A stretch of 26,946 bases of DNA from a virus: IMG/VR virus record IMGVR_UViG_3300045146_000219, positions 1 to 26,946 of that record, one strand, 5' to 3'. The first letter of the stretch is position 1; each line of letters begins with the position of its first letter. A model generated the notes under the pieces. That model saw nothing but the letters and a program-made list of their open reading frames with translations, was not told where the DNA came from and ran no database searches. Position numbers and translations under genes: made by a program. This document shows, piece by piece, positions 18,264 to 26,544 of this stretch.

Positions 18264-19094
18264 ATGATAGTAGTTAAGAGAAGGTTGAATGGAAGAAAGG
18301 CTCCTCCGGTGGAGTTTCCGGTGTACACGAAAGAAGAAGCTGATGCTAATGGTATAAAGTACGTGTACTGGAAGGAAGCGGAGAAGGACCTTGAAGCAGA
18401 GTGGGTACGGTCAGATGACGACTATGTATGTCAGATACTCAAGAGGCGGTTGGGTTATCTAATGACCTCCATTTCAGTTGTTTCTTACAGGAGAGACAAG
18501 AAATTTATTGCTTTGGAGAGAATTGTAAACAGAAGCTACTGTCGTTTTGGGAGCAAGTCTTGGATAGACAGACGGTTGAAAGAGAAGCCTATACAGGAAT
18601 ATGTACGTGCACTTGCTGAAGCTTACTTCTACAAGAGGGCAGTTGATTGGGACAAGCTAGGGAGAAAGCTGGATACCAGCAACTGGGGGAACGAACACAC
18701 AATTTACAGGGCTATAGCACTTCAATTTTTAAAACATCAGGAGGTGAAGAAAGCGGTGAGAGACGAAATAAAGAAAATCTTTGCTGAGAACGGCATTACT
18801 GAGGAAACTCCGGCAGGACTATTTGCGAAAGCTATACAGATAGCTAGGACAAAGGAAGATGCCAAACTGTTACTTCAGGCTGCTACTCAGTTATATGAAA
18901 TGTTCGAGGCCAACGAGAAGAAACCTCAGGGGTTCATTCCACTCGAAGCTACAGGATTTGCTCCTGAGTTTCTGAAGAGAATTGAGCAAGCTAAGGTAGA
19001 AGTTCAGACTTCGGGAATAGATGAGTTTCTGAATCCTTCGGAAGACAACAAGGAAGTTTACGTTGATCCAACCAAAGTCCAACCAGTTGCTTGA
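18264..19094 (+). CDS. Putative small terminase subunit
   Basis: 277 residues if started at ATG 18264, only four bases past the predicted transcription start; GTG 18309 with AAAGG eight bases upstream is an equal candidate (262 residues). The identification rests on position: it directly precedes the large terminase, whose start lies inside its last 32 bases. The protein is highly charged and helical, with KEDAKLLLQAATQLYEMFEA near residue 200 and an acidic tail (SEDNKEVYVDPTK). Small terminases bind the packaging site and vary greatly in sequence, so lack of a familiar motif is not surprising. Confidence 0.55.
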   Translation: MIVVKRRLNGRKAPPVEFPVYTKEEADANGIKYVYWKEAEKDLEAEWVRSDDDYVCQILKRRLGYLMTSISVVSYRRDKKFIALERIVNRSYCRFGSKSWIDRRLKEKPIQEYVRALAEAYFYKRAVDWDKLGRKLDTSNWGNEHTIYRAIALQFLKHQEVKKAVRDEIKKIFAENGITEETPAGLFAKAIQIARTKEDAKLLLQAATQLYEMFEANEKKPQGFIPLEATGFAPEFLKRIEQAKVEVQTSGIDEFLNPSEDNKEVYVDPTKVQPVA

Positions 19095-20565
19095 GGAGCT
19101 GTTCAGCAATCTGCTGTTCTTCGGCAAGGTAGTTGTTCCTCAGGTATTTACTCTGAAGTCTCCTAGCTTTCATCACGAGATAAGTAAGAATTTGTTGGAT
19201 GACAGCATTAAGCGATTGAACATCATAGCTCCAAGAGACCATGCTAAATCCTCACTTGTAGCACAGATATATGTGCTCTACCATATCTTTTCACGGTACA
19301 ATCCTAAGGCACCTAAGCTGGACAGAAGATTTGTGGTTCTTATTTCCAAGACTGAAGCAGCAGCTAACTTGCTGTTGGGGTCCATCAAGGATGCTCTTGA
19401 GTACTCTGAACCTTTGAGAGCTTTGTTCGGGTATCATGGCAAGTATGTGTCTAGGATGTGGGGAACTACCGGAATTACGTTAGATACAGGTGACACGATT
19501 CTAACTAGAGGTACGCTTCAGCAGGTGCGTGGATTGAAGGTAGTAAATCAGAGACCTACATTGATTGTACTGGACGATCCTGAAGACGAAAACAATACAA
19601 AGACAGCTGAAGCTATGGAGTACAACTTACGATGGTTGCTTCAAGGAGTAGTGTTTGCATTAGACAATGTAAGAGGCAAGCTAGTAGTAGTAGGTACTCC
19701 TCAACATCAGCGTTGCATGGTAAAGGTGCTTCAGCAAATGAAGGACTGGAAGACTTTAGAATACAAGGCAATGTACGAAAAGAAGGGACAGCAGTGTACC
19801 ATCTGGCCCGATAAGTTTTCTGTAGTTGACTTGCTTGCAAAGAAAGAAGCTTTAGCTGATATAGGCAGGGTGTCTGTATTCTATAGGGAATGGCTGTGTG
19901 AGATTACTGGAGATGAAGAACAGTTGTTTAGGGAAGAAGACTTTAGGTACTACGAGGGTACATTGGAAGAACTCAACAAGGAATCTGTACTGAAGCTGAG
20001 TACAGGAGAGGTGATTCCTGTCAACGTATATATGGGAATTGATCCTGCTTCTTCTGTAAGACAAACAGCTGACTTTGCTACTATTGTGGTAGTAGCTATA
20101 GATGCGAAAAGGCGTTGGTATGTCATAGCTTACTTCAGACAGAGGGTCACTCCTATGAAGCTGGCTGAAGAGATTATTAGATACTTCAAGAAGTACAAGC
20201 CTGTCAAGACTAGAATTGAATCTACTGGGTATCAGGAGATGCTCAGAGAGTATCTGAGAGAGCAAGAGTTTATTCCAGGATTGGAAATTAAGGAACAGCC
20301 TAGAACGTCTAAGTCTAGAAGGTTGGAAGGACTTCAGCCTTACTTTGCACAGCATAGGATGTACATGCTGAAAAACATGAATGAATTGAAGGATGAGTTG
20401 CTGCTGTTTCCTAGAGGAAAGCATGACGATTTGCTGGATGGACTGTACTATGCACTGAAAAACAACTTTCCACCTGAAGAAAAGAAAAAAGTACTTGACA
20501 TTGACGATGAATTGAAGTATTTTCTACCCCGTACAGAATTTGAAATGTCGTATATGAGAAGCTGA
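19063..20565 (+). CDS. terL: Terminase large subunit
   Basis: 500-residue packaging motor and nuclease, near the usual family size. ATPase part: APRDHAKSS (56-64), the variant Walker A common in one TerL branch, and Walker B LIVLDDPED (167-175, D171/D172), followed by VVVGTP, the coupling motif. Nuclease part (RNase H-like): MGIDPAS (D327), RIESTGYQ (E386) and KHDDLLDGL (D455-D459). All expected acidic residues are present. The start is TTG 19063 with AAGGA eight bases before it. Downstream is the portal it docks to. Confidence 0.93.
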   Translation: MIQPKSNQLLEELFSNLLFFGKVVVPQVFTLKSPSFHHEISKNLLDDSIKRLNIIAPRDHAKSSLVAQIYVLYHIFSRYNPKAPKLDRRFVVLISKTEAAANLLLGSIKDALEYSEPLRALFGYHGKYVSRMWGTTGITLDTGDTILTRGTLQQVRGLKVVNQRPTLIVLDDPEDENNTKTAEAMEYNLRWLLQGVVFALDNVRGKLVVVGTPQHQRCMVKVLQQMKDWKTLEYKAMYEKKGQQCTIWPDKFSVVDLLAKKEALADIGRVSVFYREWLCEITGDEEQLFREEDFRYYEGTLEELNKESVLKLSTGEVIPVNVYMGIDPASSVRQTADFATIVVVAIDAKRRWYVIAYFRQRVTPMKLAEEIIRYFKKYKPVKTRIESTGYQEMLREYLREQEFIPGLEIKEQPRTSKSRRLEGLQPYFAQHRMYMLKNMNELKDELLLFPRGKHDDLLDGLYYALKNNFPPEEKKKVLDIDDELKYFLPRTEFEMSYMRS

Positions 20566-20575
20566 GAAAAAAATC

Positions 20576-22852
20576 ATGGGAATGTTCGACTTAGTAGAAC
20601 AAAAAGAAATTCAACTGCCTATAGCTGAAGGTTCATATACCAAGCCTGAATCGGTTAAGTTGAGTGAAGACCTTGAGGTTAAGTATTCGTCTCTAGCTAA
20701 ACCATTCTTTGAGCAGGTTGTGAAGGATAGAGCCTTCTACAATGGTGCTCAGTGGAAGCAGAGAGATTATGATTGGCTTATTTCTAAAAAGCAGATGCCT
20801 CTTGTTGTGAATGTTATACGTCAGGCTGTAGAACAGGCTAAGGCAATGCTTACTGCCAATCATCCTTCCTTTGTTGCTACTGCTAAAGAAGATTCAGATG
20901 TAAAGAAAGCTACTGGCTTTTCAATTCTTGTGTCGGACATTTGGGAACAAAACTACGCCAACTTGTTGCTTAAGCAACTTGTGCAAAACTACTATGTAGA
21001 TTCTGTTGGATGGATGTTTTTGTACTACAATCCTCAGGAAGATAACAATGAAGGGAGACTCTGTTTTGATGTCATCGATACTGTTTCTGTGCTTCCTGAT
21101 CCGACTTCAAGGGATATTTTTTGCAGAGACGCTGATCACATTTTAATCTCCGTTACTTCTACATCTGAACAGGTACAACAACAGTGGATACAGTTCAAGA
21201 GTTTGTTTCCGTACATGACTTCTGTCGCGTTTGACGAGAACAAAGTCAAGTCTGATAGAATAGGAGATCAACGTCAGGGGGATGTGTATGCAATTCGGGA
21301 TCAGGACCATATCAACTACAAAGTGATTCACCGATATACGAAAGTGAAAGAGGCCAGACATAAGATTGTAGATGTAAATACATTGTACGAATATGTACTA
21401 AACAATGATGAGTTTGTGGAATTTAAGAACAGAGTAGCCTATGTGCGTACCGATTCTGATGGAAGTAACCCTATTACAGCTAAGCAGGAAGTTGAAGAAG
21501 CAGGGAAGCTAATGCAGGCTACTAATGGAGTGTGGCACTTTATTGCAGTACGGAACAATCCTCAGCTTCAGCTGGTACCTGGTCCGGTTCCTGAAATTAG
21601 TCAAGGAATGCAGCAGCAATTTTTAAATGGTGAGATAGATGAGTTACCTGTAGAGAATTCTGAAGTCAGATTGACTGAGACTACTATGGGTGCATTTATA
21701 GAATCGGGAATACTTAGCTATACTCCTATACTGACTACAAGAATTTTATATGTGCTTACGATTGGTGGTGTATTGTGCTATGAAGGAGTATTACCTGATC
21801 CTGTTTCTGAATACCCTATTATTCCTACCTTTGCTAATTTCAGCAAGTCTCCGTTTAACTACTCCCATATCAGAGGCGTTAGAGGAATTCAGGAATATAT
21901 AAATAAGTTGTACTCCTTGATTATAGCCCATGCTTCAAATTCTACCAATGTAAAAGTGATAGTACCTAGAGGTTCTCAGAACATTCCTGAGCTTGAAGCT
22001 AAAATGCAACAGTCTGGTACCGCTATTATAGAAGCTGATTATGAACTTGGTACTCCGGTAATACTTGCTCCCATACCGTTACCTAACGAACTGTATGCTA
22101 ATGTAGAAAGAGCTAAGCAGGAAATATATGAACATCTTGGCATATATCCGCTCATGCAGGGTTCAGCTAAAGATGCTCCGTATACATACAAAGGTACACT
22201 GGCTTTAGATGAATATGGACAGCGTAGAATCAAGTCTATGAAGGAAGATATAGAGGGTGCTTTAGTACAACTTGGAAGAGTAGTAATACAGATGATTCAG
22301 GCTTACTATACTGAGTATAAAGTTGTGCGTATACTTCAGCCTAACAACTTGGAAGTTTCTGTCGCTTTGAATTCTAGAAAAGCTGGAGTCGGAGACGATC
22401 TGTCGAAAGTACACTACGCTATAGAAGATGCATCGGTTGGAAGGTATGACTTAACAGTAGTTTCTGGCTCTACGCTTCCATCTAACAGATGGGCTTTAAG
22501 TGAGTACTATATGCAGATGTATGAAAAGGGAATTATAGATCAAGTTGAAATGCTTAAGAAAACTGAGGTAGTGGATACTGAAGGTGTGCTGGAGCGTATG
22601 GGTATGATAAAGCAACTACAGCAAGCCTTGCAGGCTTCTCAAAATGAAATTAAGATGCTGAAGGGTGATCTGCAAACAGCACAAAGAGAAACAGTGCATG
22701 CTCGACAGATGATGGAAGTGAACAAGTTTGAAATGGAGTTGGAAAAGCTAAAGGCTAGGTCTAGTGCTGCAGTGGAACTTTTTGGTGCTAGATTGAACGA
22801 TGAACGGAAGGTAACTTCCAGAAAGTTTAAAGGAGGTAAAGGCAATGCCTAG
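20576..22852 (+). CDS. Portal protein, P22 type
   Basis: 758 residues, close to the P22 gp1 size class. It forms the ring at the head vertex through which DNA is packed and released. Typical features are an early DRAFYNGAQWKQRDYDW block, VVNVIRQAVEQAKAM, the VIDTVSVLPDPTSRD strand, a long central beta region and YEHLGIYPLMQGSAKDAPYT with YKGTLALDEYGQRRIKSMKED, which mark P22-like podovirus portals. The last 70 residues are a coiled coil (MIKQLQQALQASQNEIKMLK onward) like the barrel of P22 portals. It follows terL by ten bases; the ribosome site is weak (GAG in a run of A). Confidence 0.88.
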   Translation: MGMFDLVEQKEIQLPIAEGSYTKPESVKLSEDLEVKYSSLAKPFFEQVVKDRAFYNGAQWKQRDYDWLISKKQMPLVVNVIRQAVEQAKAMLTANHPSFVATAKEDSDVKKATGFSILVSDIWEQNYANLLLKQLVQNYYVDSVGWMFLYYNPQEDNNEGRLCFDVIDTVSVLPDPTSRDIFCRDADHILISVTSTSEQVQQQWIQFKSLFPYMTSVAFDENKVKSDRIGDQRQGDVYAIRDQDHINYKVIHRYTKVKEARHKIVDVNTLYEYVLNNDEFVEFKNRVAYVRTDSDGSNPITAKQEVEEAGKLMQATNGVWHFIAVRNNPQLQLVPGPVPEISQGMQQQFLNGEIDELPVENSEVRLTETTMGAFIESGILSYTPILTTRILYVLTIGGVLCYEGVLPDPVSEYPIIPTFANFSKSPFNYSHIRGVRGIQEYINKLYSLIIAHASNSTNVKVIVPRGSQNIPELEAKMQQSGTAIIEADYELGTPVILAPIPLPNELYANVERAKQEIYEHLGIYPLMQGSAKDAPYTYKGTLALDEYGQRRIKSMKEDIEGALVQLGRVVIQMIQAYYTEYKVVRILQPNNLEVSVALNSRKAGVGDDLSKVHYAIEDASVGRYDLTVVSGSTLPSNRWALSEYYMQMYEKGIIDQVEMLKKTEVVDTEGVLERMGMIKQLQQALQASQNEIKMLKGDLQTAQRETVHARQMMEVNKFEMELEKLKARSSAAVELFGARLNDERKVTSRKFKGGKGNA

Positions 22853-23558
22853 TATAGAAGAATTGTTATATTTAGATAAGCTGCAAAAGATGTTTCCATA
22901 CAACGTTCAGAGAATAGAAGAAGTTCTGCAAGGCAGAATGTTGGAAAATACTCCTACTGTGGAAGCTCGTGAATTTGCCAATCAAGATTCTATAGATGCT
23001 TTGAGCTTTGGTCAAGCTTTTGCTATGGCTAGACGTACGTTTGGACCTACTAGTACATTTACTTGGAGGGGCAAAAAGTTTACTACAGCGTACAAAGAAG
23101 AAACAACTGTCAAGAGTCCTACTCAAAGTGCTTCGGTTGCTAGAGTACCAACTTGGAACAAAGAAGAGATGTCTTCTAAAATGAGTGCTGAGCAAGTTCT
23201 TTCTATTGGCAGGTTTATGGAACCTAGAAATACAGCTGAAATACCTGAAGATGTATATGAACAGCAAGCTATAGGAAGTGCTGGTGGTGGAATTGCTAAT
23301 ATATTTGGAGTAACGGGTGGGGTTGCAAGTTTAGCTAAAGGAATATTAGCTCTTAGGCTAGCTAAGATAGCTGCTGCTCTTAAAGGTTCTGCTGGTCCTG
23401 TAAGAGGAGAATTACTTGGACTGGTTCCTAAAGTTGCTAGTAGAAATTTCCGTACGTCTAACATAAGTGTACTAGGTCCTCGTGGCAAAATGGTTTCTAT
23501 GCCGTATAAAAAATATTTGTATAACTTAGGTGATAGATTTGGAGTAGATATACCTTAA
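22845..23558 (+). CDS. Virion-associated hypothetical protein with 'FGQAFAMAR' motif
   Basis: 237 residues with AAAGGAGG before ATG 22845, overlapping the portal end by eight bases. Residues 54-85 (SFGQAFAMARRTFGP then FTWRGKKFTTAYKEE) are a short block I know from many phage structural regions, usually near ends of large virion proteins. Residues 146-185 are Gly/Ala-rich and hydrophobic (AGGGIANIFGVTGGVASLAK, then ILALRLAKIAAAL), possibly membrane-active during infection. The tail is basic. Position between portal and scaffold suggests a minor head protein. Confidence 0.7.
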   Translation: MPSIEELLYLDKLQKMFPYNVQRIEEVLQGRMLENTPTVEAREFANQDSIDALSFGQAFAMARRTFGPTSTFTWRGKKFTTAYKEETTVKSPTQSASVARVPTWNKEEMSSKMSAEQVLSIGRFMEPRNTAEIPEDVYEQQAIGSAGGGIANIFGVTGGVASLAKGILALRLAKIAAALKGSAGPVRGELLGLVPKVASRNFRTSNISVLGPRGKMVSMPYKKYLYNLGDRFGVDIP

Positions 23559-23559
23559 C

Positions 23560-23733
23560 TTGGCTAATTGGATACAAGGTGCTATAAAGCATCCAGGAAG
23601 TTTTAGTGCTGCTGCTAAACGTGCAGGAATGTCTACACGTGCGTTTGCACAGAAGCACAAGCATGATCCCGGTACGCTCGGAAGACGTGCTAGACTAGCT
23701 TTGACATTGATGAAAATGCGAAAGAAAAGATAG
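23560..23733 (+). CDS. Conserved tiny basic phage protein (57 aa)
   Basis: The frame begins with TTG 23560, one base after the previous stop, and reads MANWIQGAIKHPGSFSAAAK onward to KMRKKR. The W-I-x-x-A-I-K-H-P-G-S-F beginning and GRRARLALTLMKM end are typical of a small basic protein seen beside portal and capsid genes in many phages; its role is not known. It is strongly basic (many Lys and Arg), which suits DNA or capsid-interior binding. The ribosome site is weak (GGAG 15 bases upstream), so the start is uncertain. Confidence 0.75.
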   Translation: MANWIQGAIKHPGSFSAAAKRAGMSTRAFAQKHKHDPGTLGRRARLALTLMKMRKKR

Positions 23734-23738
23734 TAGTA

Positions 23739-23767
23739 TTGACATTAGTTAACTAATATATTAAATT
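23739..23767 (+). promoter_or_regulatory. Promoter candidate for scaffold and capsid, with palindromic spacer
   Basis: TTGACA (23739-23744, perfect) is 17 bases before TAAATT (23762-23767). The spacer contains a 14-bp palindrome ATTAGTTAACTAAT (23744-23757), where a regulator could block or shape the promoter. An extra promoter here would raise capsid expression over portal. Confidence 0.45.
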
Positions 23768-23795
23768 TGATTCCTGAAAGGAAGGAAGTTTTAAC

Positions 23796-24638
23796 ATGAA
23801 TATTGAACTAGATCCGAATGTTGCTGATCCAAACATAGATCCAAATGTTGCTGATCCAAATGTAGGGATTCCAGATACACCTATTGACCTGTTCAGTTTA
23901 GGGACACCACCTAGCCCGCAAGAACCACAACCTGAACCTAAACTTGAACCACAAACTCCAGATGATAATGACAAAAAGCGTTATCAGTACTGGCAATCTG
24001 AGGCTGATAAGCGTGGACAGAGACTAGTTGCTCTAGAAACTGAACTGAAGCAATATCAACCAATCTTGGATTTAATCCAGAACGATCCTGAAACTCTTGC
24101 ATTTATAGAGAAGCGTGCTGCAGGTATTCAACAACCTAACCAGCTACAAGAGTTGAAGGCTCCCATACCACCTGAAAGACCAACATCTTACAACGAGCAA
24201 GAGGCTTACACAAATCCAGCTTCTGAATCTTGGAAGTTTAGAGTGGCACAGGAGAAATATCTACAGGACAGATTGGCTTTTGTGGAACAACGTACTGTTC
24301 TGCAAGACAAAATGCTGGCACAACAACAAGAACAACAACAGCGTGCTATTCAAGCTCAGCAACAACAGAGGAATTTGATGGATAGTTTGGTAAAGAACTA
24401 TAAGTTTACTCCTCAAATTGCTGCTGACTTCATTGAAACTATGTCCGCTCCGGAAACTATGTCTTTGGACAACTTGGTTGCGTACTATAGGTTCTTGAAA
24501 ACTGGTAGTAGTAAATTTACACCTCCGGTACCAGGAATCAAAGGTACTCCGCCTGTTCCAGGACCTACTGACGATGCAGCAAGGTTTCAGGAAGAGATGA
24601 AAGCACGTTCTAAAAATTTATTTCAGTTTGCTCGTTAG
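23796..24638 (+). CDS. Putative scaffolding protein
   Basis: 280 residues with AAGGAAGG before ATG 23796. It is recognised by composition and place: directly before the capsid gene, acidic and proline-rich beginning with DPNVADPN-type repeats (residues 6-24), a central coiled coil (RYQYWQSEADKRGQRLVALE onward, and a Gln-rich AQQQEQQQRAIQAQQQQ stretch), and a basic, helical end (EEMKARSKNLFQFAR) of the kind that binds capsid protein. Scaffolds direct capsid assembly and leave before DNA entry. Confidence 0.75.
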   Translation: MNIELDPNVADPNIDPNVADPNVGIPDTPIDLFSLGTPPSPQEPQPEPKLEPQTPDDNDKKRYQYWQSEADKRGQRLVALETELKQYQPILDLIQNDPETLAFIEKRAAGIQQPNQLQELKAPIPPERPTSYNEQEAYTNPASESWKFRVAQEKYLQDRLAFVEQRTVLQDKMLAQQQEQQQRAIQAQQQQRNLMDSLVKNYKFTPQIAADFIETMSAPETMSLDNLVAYYRFLKTGSSKFTPPVPGIKGTPPVPGPTDDAARFQEEMKARSKNLFQFAR

Positions 24639-24664
24639 AGTAAACTGAGAAAGGTTGAAAAACT

Positions 24665-25969
24665 ATGGCTGCAAAGGCTTTATTTGATGGTGGTGTTAGT
24701 GGAAAGCTGTTCTTAGATCGTAGACAGTTTTACATTGAACCACAAACAGTCGCTGAACTGTGGCCGTCAGTGACACCGTTTACAACTATACTTGAGCAAT
24801 TGCCTGTGAAGTCGAATTTGTCTGATCCGGTGTTTAAGATGTTTGAGCGTGAAGCTCCGTGGATTAAACAGGAAGCGGTAATTGCTACGGTTAGTGCTGC
24901 AACACTACCTGCTAACGATACTGGACTTACCTGTACGCTAACAAGTGTTACAGGACTGAAGAGTACGACTGACGACTCTTTGGTTGGACTTATCTGTGAG
25001 ATTTGGGATACTACACGCACTACCAAACGTGCAATAGTTGTTATTACGGCTAATTCTTCTGGCACATATACAATCAAGAATCTTACTAATACAGCGTCTT
25101 CAGCTACTATAGTTGCTACTGACATACTGTGTGTAGTTGGCAATGCTGCTGCTGAAGGTGATACAGCTAGAGAAGCATGGGCTGATGAGCTTTCGGTTGT
25201 GTGGAATTCAACCCAACGCTTTGAGGTTCCTGTCAATGTTACAGGTACACTGTACAAAGCTGCTCTTAGAGGTTATTCTTCAGAACTTGCACGATTGCGT
25301 GAAGATAAGATGAAAGAATTTAAGATGCAGAGGGAACAGGCATTCCTGAAAGGTAAATCCATACTAGGTACTAATCTGGTTGCTGGAGATACCTTTGCCG
25401 AGACTAATCTTCGTACTAAGTCTTCTCTTCCTATTCGTACTACATATGGTATAATTTCTGCAATTGAGGACTATGGGTATTCTACGACTACACTTGACTA
25501 TCAGAATATCTTTACGATTGCTGAAGGTTCATACAAATACTCTAACTTTGTAGACGATATGGAGAAGGTATTTCAGTACGATGGTGATCAGGGACAGAAG
25601 TTTGCTCTTTGTGGTCCTGGTGCTATGTCTTACTGGTCTAAACTGGACAGCAATATTCATGCTAAATCTGGCTGGTCGGTTAAGATTAGTGAACCTAGAC
25701 TTTCTGCATTAGGTTTCAACATCCGTGTTCTTGAAACTCCGCATGGTATACTGCACTTAGTACCTACTAAGGCATTGAAGTACCAGTACAACAAGTACAT
25801 GTTAGTTATTGATCACAATCACTTGTTTAAGGCTACGTATGATTCTATGCAGTTCAAGAACAATGTTAAGACTGACAACAACTATCATGGCGTGAAGGAT
25901 GTGTATGAATCTGATGAAGGGGTTGGAATTCAACTGATTAAAGCACATCAGTTGTTCAAGATAGTTTAA
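24665..25969 (+). CDS. Major capsid protein
   Basis: 434 residues, 26 bases after the scaffold gene, with AAAGG before ATG 24665. The beginning (AELWPSVTPFTTILEQLPVK, SDPVFKMFEREAPW) resembles HK97-fold capsid proteins of the DUF5309 type. Residues 80-175 are a Thr/Ala-rich insert of beta repeats, probably a surface domain, followed by LARLREDKMKEFKMQREQAF, the expected spine helix region. The end contains LHLVPTKALKYQY and YKYSNFVDDMEKVF-like blocks. Clean codon use and position make the assignment firm; the subfamily name is less sure. Confidence 0.85.
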   Translation: MAAKALFDGGVSGKLFLDRRQFYIEPQTVAELWPSVTPFTTILEQLPVKSNLSDPVFKMFEREAPWIKQEAVIATVSAATLPANDTGLTCTLTSVTGLKSTTDDSLVGLICEIWDTTRTTKRAIVVITANSSGTYTIKNLTNTASSATIVATDILCVVGNAAAEGDTAREAWADELSVVWNSTQRFEVPVNVTGTLYKAALRGYSSELARLREDKMKEFKMQREQAFLKGKSILGTNLVAGDTFAETNLRTKSSLPIRTTYGIISAIEDYGYSTTTLDYQNIFTIAEGSYKYSNFVDDMEKVFQYDGDQGQKFALCGPGAMSYWSKLDSNIHAKSGWSVKISEPRLSALGFNIRVLETPHGILHLVPTKALKYQYNKYMLVIDHNHLFKATYDSMQFKNNVKTDNNYHGVKDVYESDEGVGIQLIKAHQLFKIV

Positions 25970-25987
25970 GGAAAGGATGAGTGAACT

Positions 25988-26473
25988 ATGGCTCTTACAC
26001 AATCGGAATGGAGTGTTAAAACTGTAAATAAACATCTTGTGATGAGTTGTACGGTTGCTGCTACAACTGCTGAATACGATGCTTATACGTTAAAAACTCC
26101 GAAAGATCTGGATCCAACTAAACCGTGGATTCTGTCTGTTGTAACTTCTGCTACCCCTGATGGATCAGCTTTACCATTGGATCTGTGGGTAGGGTATGCG
26201 GATGATTTTGCTTTAACTAGTGACCCAGTTTCTGCAACGAGTGGGTATCAGTTCAAGTCAATATTTGACGATATTGTTCTTGCTGTGACTCCAATTGAAT
26301 ACTGTTTCTATATGGATCCTGAGTCGCCTGTGGCAGATGTTGTAACAGTTGCCGCTATTGCTTCAGGTCCTAAAGTTAGGGTTCCTGTAGCTCCGTATTA
26401 TATATTTAATTTAGATGGTACTTCGACATTAAATGCACATACAGCTACTTGGACTATCGTACAGAAGCAATAA
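25988..26473 (+). CDS. Putative head decoration protein
   Basis: 161 residues, 18 bases after the capsid gene. The chain is beta-rich with Thr/Ser/Ala-rich strands (VMSCTVAATTAEYDAYTL, WILSVVTSATPDGSALPL, WTIVQKQ) and no catalytic residues, which fits a small beta-sandwich stabilising the capsid surface. A strong hairpin follows its stop. I call the role from gene order and composition only; a head fibre or completion protein is also possible. Confidence 0.55.
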   Translation: MALTQSEWSVKTVNKHLVMSCTVAATTAEYDAYTLKTPKDLDPTKPWILSVVTSATPDGSALPLDLWVGYADDFALTSDPVSATSGYQFKSIFDDIVLAVTPIEYCFYMDPESPVADVVTVAAIASGPKVRVPVAPYYIFNLDGTSTLNAHTATWTIVQKQ

Positions 26474-26486
26474 TCTACATATTCAG

Positions 26487-26512
26487 GGAGGAGTCTTAGT
26501 TAAGATTCCTCC
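26487..26512 (+). terminator. Hairpin after the decoration gene, partial terminator
   Basis: GGAGGAGTCTTA (26487-26498) pairs with TAAGATTCCTCC (26501-26512) in rightward RNA, with one G-U pair not possible on the other strand. TTGAACTTTAATT follows, a weak U-rich stretch. It may trim or protect the abundant capsid mRNA. Confidence 0.55.
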
Positions 26513-26544
26513 TTGAACTTTAATTAAGGAAGAAGTATAGTTAA

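Noticed and set aside
19852-20424. 190-codon minus-strand frame opposite the large terminase
   Set aside because: Shadow of terL, which has all expected motifs.
24730-25257. 175-codon minus-strand frame opposite the capsid gene
   Set aside because: Complement of the capsid coding sequence without ribosome site; it disrupts the rightward operon.
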